NCBI GenBank assembly: GCA_035291605.1
Contig: DATDRS010000162.1
Location: forward strand, 1-20,161
Direction of reading: 5' to 3'
Length of the DNA stretch: 20,161 bases
Source: DATDRS01 sp035291605
Lineage (GTDB): Bacteria > Chloroflexota > Anaerolineae > Anaerolineales > UBA6663
Positions 1 to 7,501 of the stretch are shown here, piece by piece (position 1 is the stretch's first letter; each line of letters starts with the position of its first letter). The notes beneath the pieces are model-generated. The model saw nothing but the letters and a program-made list of their open reading frames with translations. It was not told where the DNA came from and did no database searches. Both the position numbers and the translations under genes were made by a program.

Positions 1-143
1 GGCGGGCATTCCAGGCATGGCGGCGGGTCAATGATGATCCCGTCGGCCAAGGCGACGGTGGGGGTCAGTAATAGTGCAAGGACAGTAAACAGCAAACCGT
101 AAACCGTAAACAGTCGCGAGTGGGCGGTGGGCAGGGAGCGCAT
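1..143 (-). CDS. Secreted protein, N-terminal part only (gene runs off the left edge)
   Basis: The first 47 codons of a minus-strand gene are visible, starting at the ATG at 143-141. A GGAGG ribosome binding site lies 5 bases upstream of the ATG. The product begins MRSLPTAHSR, continues with a long hydrophobic stretch (about residues 11-29) and has a signal-peptidase-I type site VALA before D. The mature protein would start DGIIIDPPPCLECP, so it is exported and begins with a Pro/Cys-rich segment. The hydrophobic core is written by a 7-base tandem DNA repeat (82-114), so this signal peptide may have been recruited from repeat DNA. Function cannot be assigned because the rest is outside the window. 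A surface or VIT/VWA-type protein is only a guess from the start of the mature chain. Confidence 0.7.
   Translation of the reverse strand, partial: MRSLPTAHSRLFTVYGLLFTVLALLLTPTVALADGIIIDPPPCLECP
82..114. repeat. 7-base tandem array inside the signal-peptide coding region
   Basis: Four full units and one partial unit with exact 7-base phase: ACAGTAA, ACAGCAA, ACCGTAA, ACCGTAA, ACAGT. The array lies within the minus-strand signal peptide and encodes part of its hydrophobic core. Seven is not a multiple of three, so each unit is read in a different frame. Confidence 0.75.
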
Positions 144-212
144 GGGAACCTCCGGAAACCTGTTAGGCTACAAACTAGACGCGCTTCGGGCGTAAGGAGT
201 TCCGCTAGGGTA

Positions 213-239
213 TTGGTTTTTTGCGTTTCGGCCTATAAT
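213..239 (+). promoter_or_regulatory. Promoter of the first DHH phosphoesterase
   Basis: TTGGTT (213-218) and a perfect TATAAT (234-239), 15 bases apart. The same block, TATTGG then a T-rich run then TGC then TATAAT, recurs at 7437-7466 in front of the paralogous gene, which supports it as functional DNA. The -35 box is weak and the spacing short. Confidence 0.55.
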
Positions 240-276
240 AATTTTGGGAAAGTTTTCTCGAACAGGAAGGTGGCTT

Positions 277-1182
277 ATGCGCCTGGTAACACGCGCCGAC
301 TGGGACGGGCTGGTGTGCGCGGTGCTGCTCACGACCGTGGAGCACATCGAGGTCATCCAGTTCACCTATCCCAAAGATGTGCAAGACCGCAAGGTGTTCA
401 TCCCGACGGACTCGATCATCGCCAACCTGCCCTACCACCCCAACTGCGCGATGTGGTTCGACCACCACATTTCGGAGGAGGAGCGCGGCGCGCACGTGGG
501 GGCAGAGTTCAAGGGCAAGTTCGGGCTGTCGTTCAGCGCGGCGCGGCTGGTCTACGAGTTTTACGGCGGCGACAAGAACGCGGCGCTGAAGAAGCACGCC
601 GACCTCGTGACCGCCACCGACCGGATTGACAGCGCGCAATTGACGCTGGAGGACGTGCTCGACCCGCAGGGCTACGTGCTGCTCGCTTATACGATTGACC
701 CGCGCACCGGCCTCAAAGACCTCGACCGTGAGGCGTATTTCCTGATGTTGGTTGACCTGCTCAAGACGCACACGGTTGACGAGATTTTGAGCCTGCCGGA
801 GGTCAAGTACCTGACCGAGCGGCTCCACACCGAGGACCAGGACTTCCGCCGCGCGCTGCTCTACCACTCGCGCGTCGAGGGCAACATCATCGTCACCGAC
901 TTCCGGGGCGTGGCGGCCCCCAGCGGCAACCGGTTCCTGGTCTACACCCTCTTCCCCGACGCCAACGTCTCGGTGCGCCTGTTCGACAGCCCGGACGGGC
1001 AGATCAGCACGATCTCGGTCGGGCACAGCATCTTCAAGCGCACGTGCCAGACGAACGTGGGCCAATTGCTAGGTGAGTACGGCGGCGGCGGCCACCGGGG
1101 TGTGGGCACGGCGCAGTTCCCCAAAGCCGAGGCCGGGGCGAAGTTCAGGGAGATCATCGAGCGGCTGAGGGCGGCGGGCTAG
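277..1182 (+). CDS. DHH/DHHA1-family phosphoesterase, copy 1
   Basis: A 301-residue protein. The start at 277 is chosen because AGGAAGG lies 6 bases upstream and because the paralog at 7502 starts at the equivalent MRL. The DHH-domain signature is complete: RADWDG (Asp8, Asp10), then FDHH (Asp62-His63-His64). The C-terminal DHHA1 substrate-binding loop GGGGH is at residues 269-273. Proteins of this superfamily are Mn-dependent phosphoesterases acting on oligonucleotides, cyclic-dinucleotide breakdown products, polyphosphate or 3'-phosphoadenosine phosphate, and automated annotation often calls such proteins exopolyphosphatase-like. The substrate cannot be read from the sequence. No membrane segment, CBS or GGDEF module is fused. 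The product is cytoplasmic. The gene is convergent with the diguanylate cyclase gene and has its own promoter. Confidence 0.9.
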   Translation: MRLVTRADWDGLVCAVLLTTVEHIEVIQFTYPKDVQDRKVFIPTDSIIANLPYHPNCAMWFDHHISEEERGAHVGAEFKGKFGLSFSAARLVYEFYGGDKNAALKKHADLVTATDRIDSAQLTLEDVLDPQGYVLLAYTIDPRTGLKDLDREAYFLMLVDLLKTHTVDEILSLPEVKYLTERLHTEDQDFRRALLYHSRVEGNIIVTDFRGVAAPSGNRFLVYTLFPDANVSVRLFDSPDGQISTISVGHSIFKRTCQTNVGQLLGEYGGGGHRGVGTAQFPKAEAGAKFREIIERLRAAG

Positions 1183-1186
1183 CGGC

Positions 1187-1245
1187 AACGGATGAGGTAG
1201 CCGCTACGCGTATAACGGATGCGGCAAATCCGCTAAATCCGCTTC
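1187..1245. repeat. Short repeats in the convergent intergenic gap
   Basis: The 100 bases between the convergent DHH and GGDEF genes contain AACGGATG twice (1187-1194 and 1214-1221), and GCGG/CCGC and GGAT/ATCC inverted pairs at 1217-1242. There is no clear T-tract terminator. I see only degenerate repeat DNA of the kind found in the other gaps of this window. Confidence 0.4.
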
Positions 1246-1282
1246 GGGAGAGGGGGAAGGCAGGAGAGTAGGTTGAGCGGCG

Positions 1283-4033
1283 CTATTGATTGGAGGCCAG
1301 CGGGTAACTCGTCGTGACCACCCGGTTCTTGCCCCGGCGCTTGGCTTTCAGTTCGGCGTTGTCGGCGGCGAGGAGGAGGGCCTGGGGTGTTTGCCCGTCG
1401 TCAGGGTAAGTGGCGACGCCGAGGCTGAGGGTGTAGCCGGACACGGGCGCGCCCTCCGGGTGCGGCGCCGCGGCGCCTTCGGCGGCGGCGCGCAGGCGCT
1501 CGGCGAGGACGAGCGCGCCCTCTTTCCGGGTGTGCGGCAGGAGCAGGGCGAATTCTTCCCCCCCATAGCGCGCCGCCAGGTCCGGCTCGCGCACGTGCGT
1601 CCTCAGCAAACTGGCAATCGCCTTCAGGCGCTCGTCGCCGGCCGGGTGGCCGTAGGTATCGTTGTACTGCTTGAATGAGTCAATGTCGAGGATGACGAGC
1701 GAGATGGGGTAAGGGTAACGCCCGGCCCGGCCCAGCTCGGCCGCGAGGGCGTGGTCAAAGGTGCGCCGGTTCGCCAGCCCGGTGAGGCCGTCGGTCGCCG
1801 CCAGCGCCTGCACCTGCGCGTGCAGGCGCGCGTTGTCAATCGCCGCCGCGGCCGTGTTGGCGAAGGCCACCAGCAGGCCCAGGTCGGCCTGGGTGAACGC
1901 CGCGCGCCGGGTCGCATCCAGGCTGATGACGCCAATCGGCTGATCCTCCTGGCCGACGGGGACGAGCGGGGCGACGATGGCGGAAAGAATTCCGCGCGCT
2001 TCGGGGATTTCTCCGTCGTAACAAATTTCGGGATCGGCGCGGGCGTCGGGGATGAGTAGAGGACGTTTTTCGCGCAGGGCCTTCGCCGAGTACCCCTCGT
2101 CTCCGGCAAAGGCGAAGGTGCGCACGCGCGGGTCGCCATAGCCGGAGATCGCCCGGATTTGCAAGCGCTGGGTGGAAGGATCGAGCAGGAGGATCGCGCC
2201 CTTTTCGGCGGCCGGGATGGCCGCGATGGCGGCGGTGAGGACGTTTTCCAAAAGCGGCTCGAGTTCGAGGGTGCTGAGCAGGGCGGCGTTGGCAGTGAGC
2301 AGCGCGCGAAGCTCGCGGACGTGCTCTTGAACCGCCGTGTGCAGGCGGACGTTTTCGAAGGCGACGGCAGCCTGGTTGGCGAGCGAAACCAGCAGGCGGA
2401 TGTCGGCAGGAGAATATTCACGCTCGGCCCGGTTATCCCAGATTTCAAAGTATCCGACGACGCGCTCAGGGGTAAACAGGGGCACGACGACGACCGTCTG
2501 GCCGTTCCACTGGACGAGCGCATCACGCTCGGCGGGGGCGAGGGCCGGGTCACTCCGGCGGAGGATCTGGGGGGTGCGCGTCCGCAGGGCCAGGGCGGTG
2601 CGCGGGTAATCGCTTAAAGGCCAGGCTTCACCCAGCGCCGACGCGCGCTCGCGATAGGTCGCGAGCGGGGTCCAGTATTCGTGCTCGGTCCGAATGGCGC
2701 CGGCGGCTTCGTCCAAGGTGTAGTAGCACATGGCCGTTGCGCCGAGGTAGCTCACCATGCGCCGGGCGATGGCGTCAACCGCCATCCTAAAATCGTAGGT
2801 GGTCAACAGTTCCTGCCCACATTCGTAGAGCAGGGTTTGTTCGGACAAACGGCGCTGGGCCTCGGCGAAGAGGCCGCTGGATTGCAGCCCCGCGGCCAGC
2901 AGGTCGGCCAGGGATTCAAGCACGCCGACGTCGGCGGCGTCAAACGCCCCGACCTGTGTGCTTTCCACATCCAATACGCCGATCACGAGTTTGTCGAGGC
3001 GCAGGGGCAAAGCCACCTCGGCGGCGGCGTTGACTCCGGGAAGCGGCGTGAAGCGCTGGTCGGCGGCGGTGTCGTTCGCCAGATAGGTCTGGCCTGTTTG
3101 CGCAACGCGGCCGACGATGCCGCGCCCCACACGAATCCGCGCGCCCGGTTGGGTGGCATGCGCGAACTGGCCCTCCCGCGCCTGCACGACTAAATAATCG
3201 CCTTCCACCAACAAGATGCTCACATGCTCAAAACCAAAGCTGGCGTGCACCAGGCGCACGGCTTCATTCATGAGCGTCTGCGGGTCGTCGTGGCCGGTCA
3301 GGTGCCGGGAGATCTGGGCGAGGAGTTCCATCTGCCGGGCGCGCTTGCGTTCGGCGGCGAGCAAACGCCGGGCGTTTTCCAGCCCCTCCCGGATGCTGCG
3401 CGCGGCCAACCCCAGCATGAGCGCGGTCAGGACGAATAACCCGCCGTAGACGAACCAGGCGTTGAAGCCGCTCAGGGGTTCATAGGGAATCGCCCATAGG
3501 CCGCTGGCTTCGACCGCATACACGCCCAGCAGCGCCAACAGGCTGAGCAGGCTGAAAGCCAGCGCGCCGCGCTCGCCCAGGAGCAGACCGGCGATGACGA
3601 CGATGATCAGGTAGCCGCCGACGGTGGGGCTGCGCAGCCCTCCGAAAGTCAGGAGCACGAGCGTGACGACGATGAGGAACACCGAGGGGAGCAGTCCGCT
3701 CACCAGGCGGACGCGGCCGCGCCGGGTGAGGGCGAACAACCCCAGCGTGATCAGACCCGCCGCCAGGCCGAGCGCCGCCGTCTGTTGGGGGCCACGGTCA
3801 GGTTCCAGAAGGATAACGGTGGGGACGATGATGAGGATACCGACGAGCACCCCGCGCAGAATCCGGGTCAATAGACCCGCAAGGCGGTTTTTTTCTTCGT
3901 CTTCAAAGACCGGCGGGGAGAAGAAGGCCCGGAGGGCGGCAGTGAAAGAACTCCGTTCGCGCCGCGCTTGCCACTGGAGGTAGGCGGCGAAGCCGAGGAC
4001 GACGAGAAGAAGTCCAGCTAAAAAAATAGACAT
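1283..4033 (-). CDS. Membrane-anchored triple-GAF diguanylate cyclase (GGDEF)
   Basis: A 916-residue protein predicted to make c-di-GMP from two GTP. The N-terminus has one membrane segment (residues 2-20), a short cytoplasmic stretch, and then about six membrane segments (roughly 57-215). A coiled linker leads to three GAF domains (roughly 255-400, 415-575, 595-745). The C-terminal GGDEF domain (about 750-910) starts ATDGLTGLANRR. Its active site is GGEEF at 824-828, a catalytically competent variant. REPD, exactly 5 residues before it, is the RxxD inhibitory site, so product feedback is expected. No EAL or HD-GYP domain is present. It follows the DevR-like regulator by 47 bases on the same strand, so the two are probably co-transcribed. 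No good ribosome binding site precedes this ATG. What the GAF domains bind is unknown. Confidence 0.9.
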   Translation of the reverse strand: MSIFLAGLLLVVLGFAAYLQWQARRERSSFTAALRAFFSPPVFEDEEKNRLAGLLTRILRGVLVGILIIVPTVILLEPDRGPQQTAALGLAAGLITLGLFALTRRGRVRLVSGLLPSVFLIVVTLVLLTFGGLRSPTVGGYLIIVVIAGLLLGERGALAFSLLSLLALLGVYAVEASGLWAIPYEPLSGFNAWFVYGGLFVLTALMLGLAARSIREGLENARRLLAAERKRARQMELLAQISRHLTGHDDPQTLMNEAVRLVHASFGFEHVSILLVEGDYLVVQAREGQFAHATQPGARIRVGRGIVGRVAQTGQTYLANDTAADQRFTPLPGVNAAAEVALPLRLDKLVIGVLDVESTQVGAFDAADVGVLESLADLLAAGLQSSGLFAEAQRRLSEQTLLYECGQELLTTYDFRMAVDAIARRMVSYLGATAMCYYTLDEAAGAIRTEHEYWTPLATYRERASALGEAWPLSDYPRTALALRTRTPQILRRSDPALAPAERDALVQWNGQTVVVVPLFTPERVVGYFEIWDNRAEREYSPADIRLLVSLANQAAVAFENVRLHTAVQEHVRELRALLTANAALLSTLELEPLLENVLTAAIAAIPAAEKGAILLLDPSTQRLQIRAISGYGDPRVRTFAFAGDEGYSAKALREKRPLLIPDARADPEICYDGEIPEARGILSAIVAPLVPVGQEDQPIGVISLDATRRAAFTQADLGLLVAFANTAAAAIDNARLHAQVQALAATDGLTGLANRRTFDHALAAELGRAGRYPYPISLVILDIDSFKQYNDTYGHPAGDERLKAIASLLRTHVREPDLAARYGGEEFALLLPHTRKEGALVLAERLRAAAEGAAAPHPEGAPVSGYTLSLGVATYPDDGQTPQALLLAADNAELKAKRRGKNRVVTTSYPLASNQ

Positions 4034-4080
4034 TGATGCGACGCGCGCCGCGGCAAGGAGACCGAGCGAGCGCTGGGCGC

Positions 4081-4743
4081 TTACAGAGCGTCTTTGAGAT
4101 TGTTCCTGGTCGCGTACGCCGCCGCCTCGGCGCGATTGGCGAGGCTGAGCTTGCTGAGGATGTTGCTCACGTAGTTCCGCACCGTCCCCTGCCCCAGATG
4201 CAGCTCTTGAGCGATCTCACGGTTGGTCTTGCCCTCGGCGACGAGCAGCAGCACCCGGCGTTCCTGCTCGGTGAGCTGCGCGAAGGCGGTGGACTCCTGC
4301 GCCCGCGCGGCGCGCCGCACTTCCACGAAGACGCGCTCGGTCAACGCCGGATCGAGCAGGGAGTTGCCCTGCCCCACCGTTTCGATGGCCCGGATCACTT
4401 CCTGCCCGCCGGCCTGTTTCAACACGTAACCGGCGGCCCCGGCCCGGATGGCGGCGAAGAGCATGTCGTCCTCGGCGTAGCTGGTGAGCATGATGACTTT
4501 CGTCTCCGGGAGATGCGCGGTGATCTCCCGGCAGGCGTCAATGCCGCTCGCGCCGGCCAGGCGGATATCCATGATGACGATGTCGGGCTTGAAGGCCAGG
4601 CATTTGGCCACGGCCTCGTTGGCGGCGGAGGCCTCGGCCACCACCTCCATGTCGGGGTGACGCTCGATGAGGGCTTTCAGCCCGATGCGGACGACTTCAT
4701 GGTCGTCCACCAGGATGATTCGCTGCCGGCGCATACCGCACAT
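4081..4743 (-). CDS. DevR/NarL-type response regulator
   Basis: About 220 residues: an N-terminal receiver domain and a C-terminal LuxR-type helix-turn-helix. With the start at 4743, the acidic pocket is Asp13-Asp14, the phospho-acceptor is Asp59 (IVIMD), the switch residue is in IMLTS, and the conserved Lys is in YVLK. The HTH runs from LTEQERRVLLLVAEGKT to LSKLSLANR and resembles the DevR/DosR group. The start at 4743 is preferred because AAGG lies 5 bases upstream. ATGs at 4764 and 4734 are alternatives. The gene is divergent from a DevS-like histidine kinase, its likely partner, and leads an operon with the GGDEF protein. A gas or redox signal may thus feed both transcription and c-di-GMP level. 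The partnership is inferred from position and family. Confidence 0.9.
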   Translation of the reverse strand: MCGMRRQRIILVDDHEVVRIGLKALIERHPDMEVVAEASAANEAVAKCLAFKPDIVIMDIRLAGASGIDACREITAHLPETKVIMLTSYAEDDMLFAAIRAGAAGYVLKQAGGQEVIRAIETVGQGNSLLDPALTERVFVEVRRAARAQESTAFAQLTEQERRVLLLVAEGKTNREIAQELHLGQGTVRNYVSNILSKLSLANRAEAAAYATRNNLKDAL

Positions 4744-4777
4744 TTTAACCTTGAGCGGCGGCATTCGGCAAGCGCGG

Positions 4778-4806
4778 TTGTCGCGGGTGGAAGATTATCT
4801 TACAAT
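4778..4806 (+). promoter_or_regulatory. Promoter of the DevS-like kinase
   Basis: TTGTCG (4778-4783), a 17-base spacer and TACAAT (4801-4806). The -10 box overlaps the first possible ATG (4805), and the ATG at 4814 lies at the expected transcription start. This suggests a leaderless transcript beginning at or next to the 4814 start codon. Confidence 0.45.
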
Positions 4807-6505
4807 GGCGGATATGGACTCGCTCTCCTTGAACGCCGCCGCGGCCAGCCGGCACCTGCTGGCGCTGCACGAAGCCTCCCTGGCGATTTCGGCGGACCTG
4901 TCCCTCGCCGAGACGCTCAAGCGAATCGTCGCCACGGCCGCGCGCCTGGTCAACGCCAGGTATGCCGCGCTCGGCGTGCCGGACGAAACCGGCGCGGCGC
5001 TGGCCGAGTTCGTTATCTCCGGCCTCAGCCCCGAGGCCGAAGCGCGCATCGGCCACCGCCCGCACGGGCACGGCATTCTGGGCGTGGTTCTGGGGGGCGC
5101 GAGCCTCCGTTTGCGCAACTTGGGAGACCACCCACGCTCGGCGGGATTCCCGCCCAACCATCCGCACATGACCAGTTTTCTGGGCGCGCCGATCGTGCAC
5201 AAAGGCAGACGGTTGGGCAGCCTCTACCTTACGGATAAGCAGGACGCAGAGGAGTTCACCGCTGAAGATCAATACCTGATCGAGCTGCTGGCGGCTCACG
5301 CGGGCATCGCCATCGAGAACGCGCGCCTGTATCAGACGACCGTCGCGCGCAGCCAGGAGCTGCAGGAGCTCAACCGCGAGCTGGCCGCGCTCAACGCCGT
5401 GGCCGTAGCGGTCAGCCAGCACCTCGACCTCAACCACGTCATGGCCGAGGCCCTCGACCAGATGCTGGCGGCGTCGAACGCCGAGGTCGGGGAGATCTTC
5501 CTGCTCAACGAGGCCAGCGGAGATATGATGCTGGCGCTGCAGCGGGGGGAATGGGCCGAGCCGTTCCAAACCGCCCAGCGTTTCAAACGCGGCGAGGGCT
5601 TCCCGGGCCGGGTCGCGCTCACCGGCCAGCCGCTGGTGTCCACCGACCTGGCGCACGATATGCGTTACCTGCCCCGCCAGGTGCTTGAAGCGGGCTTCAG
5701 CAAGTATGCCTGCATTCCGCTGCTAGCGAAGGGCAAAGTCGTTGGGACGCTGGGCCTGGCGGCCCGCGACCCGGCGGCTTTCGACCCGGCCAGCCTCTCG
5801 CTGTTGACCGGCATTGGCCATCAGATCGGGGTGGCGGTCGAGAACGCCCGTCTGTACGAGCAGGTGCAGCAACTGCGCGTGCTGGAGGAGCGCCAGCGCA
5901 TCGGCATGGATTTGCACGACGGGGTGATCCAGTCCATCTACGCCGTCGGGCTGACGCTGGAATACATCAACAGCCAGCTCGCGGAGGGCGATCTGGCCGG
6001 GGCCAGCGACCGGCTGAAAGACGCGGTGGAGGCGCTCAACGCCACGATCCGCGACATCCGCTCGTACATCCTCGACCTGCGCCCGCGCCGGTTTGAGGGC
6101 GACAATTTGATCGAAGGGCTGAAGCGTTTGCTGGCCGAGTTCAAAGCCAACACGCTGATGATGGTCCACTTCACCGCCGACCCGCTGGCCGACCGCGCGC
6201 TGACGCCGGAGGCGCGGCTGGCGCTGTTCCACATCGCCCAAGAGGCGTTGAGCAACGCGGCGCGGCACAGCCGGGCCTCGCGCATGGAAGTGCGCTTGAT
6301 TGACCAAGGGGAGGCGGCAACGCTCGCGCTGGCGGACAATGGGCGCGGCTTCAAGCCCGAGCAGGTGGAGAAGCGCGTGGGACACGGGTTGGTGAACATG
6401 CAGGATCGCGCGCGGAGCCTCGGCGGCAAACTGTCCATCGGGCCGGCGGCGAACGGCCAGGGGACCGAGGTGCGCGTCGTCGTCCCCAAACGCGTCGGCG
6501 TTTAG
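4805..6505 (+). CDS. DevS/DosT-like GAF-GAF histidine kinase with candidate heme site
   Basis: A 566-residue soluble kinase (563 if the start is 4814). GAF-1 covers about residues 30-175 and GAF-2 about 195-350. They are followed by a HisKA_3 dimerisation segment with phospho-acceptor His371 in DLHDGVIQS and a HATPase_c domain (N-box HIAQEALSNAARHS, DNGRGF, GHGLVNM). GAF-1 contains GFPPNHPHMTSFLGAPI (His119). This matches the segment around the proximal heme-ligand His149 of mycobacterial DevS as I recall it, and the following LGSLYLTDK is also DevS-like. The overall length is close to DevS. A heme-based O2/NO/CO or redox sensor is therefore likely. The partner is probably the divergent DevR-like regulator. 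No membrane segment is present. Spectroscopy would be needed to show heme. Confidence 0.88.
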   Translation: MADMDSLSLNAAAASRHLLALHEASLAISADLSLAETLKRIVATAARLVNARYAALGVPDETGAALAEFVISGLSPEAEARIGHRPHGHGILGVVLGGASLRLRNLGDHPRSAGFPPNHPHMTSFLGAPIVHKGRRLGSLYLTDKQDAEEFTAEDQYLIELLAAHAGIAIENARLYQTTVARSQELQELNRELAALNAVAVAVSQHLDLNHVMAEALDQMLAASNAEVGEIFLLNEASGDMMLALQRGEWAEPFQTAQRFKRGEGFPGRVALTGQPLVSTDLAHDMRYLPRQVLEAGFSKYACIPLLAKGKVVGTLGLAARDPAAFDPASLSLLTGIGHQIGVAVENARLYEQVQQLRVLEERQRIGMDLHDGVIQSIYAVGLTLEYINSQLAEGDLAGASDRLKDAVEALNATIRDIRSYILDLRPRRFEGDNLIEGLKRLLAEFKANTLMMVHFTADPLADRALTPEARLALFHIAQEALSNAARHSRASRMEVRLIDQGEAATLALADNGRGFKPEQVEKRVGHGLVNMQDRARSLGGKLSIGPAANGQGTEVRVVVPKRVGV

Positions 6506-6529
6506 CCCATTCCCCGTGATAAAGAAACC

Positions 6530-6602
6530 CGGTTTCTGATTCAGACGCACACACGCGGGCGCGGGGATGGCGGCTCCTACCATTCCTCGGTTTCTGATTC
6601 AG
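6530..6602. repeat. 15-base direct repeat with AGAAACC dyad
   Basis: CGGTTTCTGATTCAG occurs exactly twice, at 6530-6544 and 6588-6602, 58 bases apart. The first copy completes the dyad AGAAACC-C-GGTTTCT. The repeat fills the gap between the kinase gene and the multicopper oxidase remnant. It looks like dispersed intergenic repeat DNA and not like a terminator, since no T-run follows. Confidence 0.6.
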
Positions 6603-6613
6603 GCCGTCGGCGA

Positions 6614-6866
6614 TTACGCCTGAATAATCAGCGCCGTCACCATGCCGAACGTGCCGTGCGCCGATTCGGCGTGCGTCAGGATATGGCAGTGAAAGGCCCA
6701 GACGCCGGGCAGGTCGCATTTCACTAACACGTCCCAGCGCTCGCCGGGGGCCACGTTCAACGTGTCGCACATGAAGGGCGGCTGCGGCCAGCCGTCGCGG
6801 GCGATCACCGTCTGCGGCAGGCCGTGCAAGTGCATGGGGTGGATGAGCAGGCCCTCGTTATTTTGT
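6614..6866 (-). pseudogene. Multicopper oxidase, 3' remnant (cupredoxin domain 3)
   Basis: The last ~83 codons of a multicopper oxidase gene. In frame it reads NEGLLIHPMHLHG, then PGERWDVLV, then WAFHCHILTHAESAHG and FGMVTALI before a TAA at 6616-6614. HPMHLHG and HCHxxxH are copper ligands of the type 1 and type 2/3 centres. The expected earlier cupredoxin domains are absent. Upstream of the NEGLL codons the frame becomes AT-rich non-homologous DNA and reaches a stop (TAG) within about seven codons. The internal ATG at 6835 would omit the first copper motif. This is best read as a 5'-deleted gene, so a working oxidase is not expected. Confidence 0.75.
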
Positions 6867-6871
6867 GAAAT

Positions 6872-6908
6872 TCTCTACAAATACCGCGGGATTGGTAGAG
6901 ACTTTTTT
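6872..6908 (+). terminator. Weak terminator-like inverted repeat next to the deletion point
   Basis: TCTCTAC (6872-6878) pairs with GTAGAGA (6895-6901), and TTTTTT follows at 6903-6908. The 16-base loop contains CCGCGG. The surrounding ~100 bases are clearly AT-richer than the rest of the window and mark the junction where the oxidase gene is cut. It could be a terminator on the plus strand or the scar of a lost element. Confidence 0.3.
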
Positions 6909-6979
6909 CCTCTAATTCACATGACATTTGTATAAAGGGGAAAGGACAATAAACACTGCGCGGTGAGGCGGCGGGGGGC

Positions 6980-6985
6980 TATAGT
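6980..6985 (+). promoter_or_regulatory. -10 box of a probable leaderless gene
   Basis: TATAGT lies exactly 6 bases before the ATG at 6992, and no Shine-Dalgarno sequence is present. That spacing puts the transcription start on the start codon. A convincing -35 box is not visible. Confidence 0.4.
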
Positions 6986-6991
6986 GGGCGC

Positions 6992-7390
6992 ATGAACCCG
7001 ATCAAGGTTTATCTCATTGACGATCACGACGCCGTGCGGCAGGCGCTCATGGCGCGCCTGCGCACAACGCCCGGCATCCTGGTCGTCGGCGAGACGGGGG
7101 AGGCGGAGGCGGGCCTGCTGGGGGTCAAGGCGCTGCGGCCGGAGGTGGTGATCATCGAGACGAAGCGCGCCGACGGCCGCGGGCTGGAGATCGTCAGTTG
7201 GATTGCCCAGAGCGGCCTGGGGGCGAAGATCGTCGTCCTCACCTCTTATCCCAGCGAGTGGGAACGGTGGGCTGCGCATCGCGCGGGGGCCGCGCTCTAC
7301 CTCCTCAAAGACATCGGTTCCCCGCAGTTGGTCGAGCAGGTCCGCTCGGTCGTCAGCCCCCGGCCCGTTTCCAACCTGATCCTCACGTAG
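6992..7390 (+). CDS. Stand-alone receiver (REC) protein with Glu at the phosphorylation site
   Basis: A 132-residue protein made of one receiver domain and no output domain. The pocket acids Asp10 and Asp11 (YLIDDHDAVR), the switch Thr (VVLTSY) and the conserved Lys (YLLKD) are kept. Where the phospho-acceptor Asp should be, the sequence is EVVIIETKRADG, with Glu56 in the acceptor position. Asp-to-Glu changes often mimic a phosphorylated state in this family, so this may be a constitutively on or phosphorylation-independent adaptor. It lies between the oxidase remnant and DHH copy 2. The C-terminus (SPRPVSNLILT) ends where a LuxR HTH would start in NarL-type relatives, so it could also be a regulator that lost its DNA-binding domain. 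Confidence 0.85.
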   Translation: MNPIKVYLIDDHDAVRQALMARLRTTPGILVVGETGEAEAGLLGVKALRPEVVIIETKRADGRGLEIVSWIAQSGLGAKIVVLTSYPSEWERWAAHRAGAALYLLKDIGSPQLVEQVRSVVSPRPVSNLILT

Positions 7391-7438
7391 CCGCCCCTGG
7401 GGGGCAGCCAGACCGGCCAACAGGGGGCAGCCTTGCTA

Positions 7439-7466
7439 TTGGCTTTTCTGCTTCCCTGACTATAAT
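7439..7466 (+). promoter_or_regulatory. Promoter of the second DHH phosphoesterase
   Basis: TTGGCT (7439-7444), a 16-base spacer and TATAAT (7461-7466). It is visibly related to the block before copy 1 (TATTGG, T-rich run, TGC, TATAAT), as if promoter and gene were duplicated together. Confidence 0.6.
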
Positions 7467-7501
7467 ATCCCCCATTCATCTTCATTCCGAGGAGCGCCCT
7501 T

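Noticed and set aside
205..1065. 286-codon minus-strand ORF antisense to DHH copy 1, and similar long antisense ORFs (7460-8293, 8517-9923, 4745-5656, 5723-6583, 10985-11773)
   Set aside because: These are high-GC shadow frames, rich in Arg, Ala, Gly and Val or His, without ribosome binding sites or recognisable domains, opposite clearly conserved genes.
6521..6540. AGAAACC/GGTTTCT dyad as terminator of the kinase gene
   Set aside because: The arms meet with almost no loop and no T-run follows. A second copy of half the element 58 bases on indicates repeat DNA.
6614..6835. Stand-alone 73-residue cupredoxin gene starting at the internal ATG 6835
   Set aside because: The ATG is the Met of the HPMHLHG copper motif, there is no ribosome binding site, and family homology continues upstream of it, so it is a remnant and not a start.
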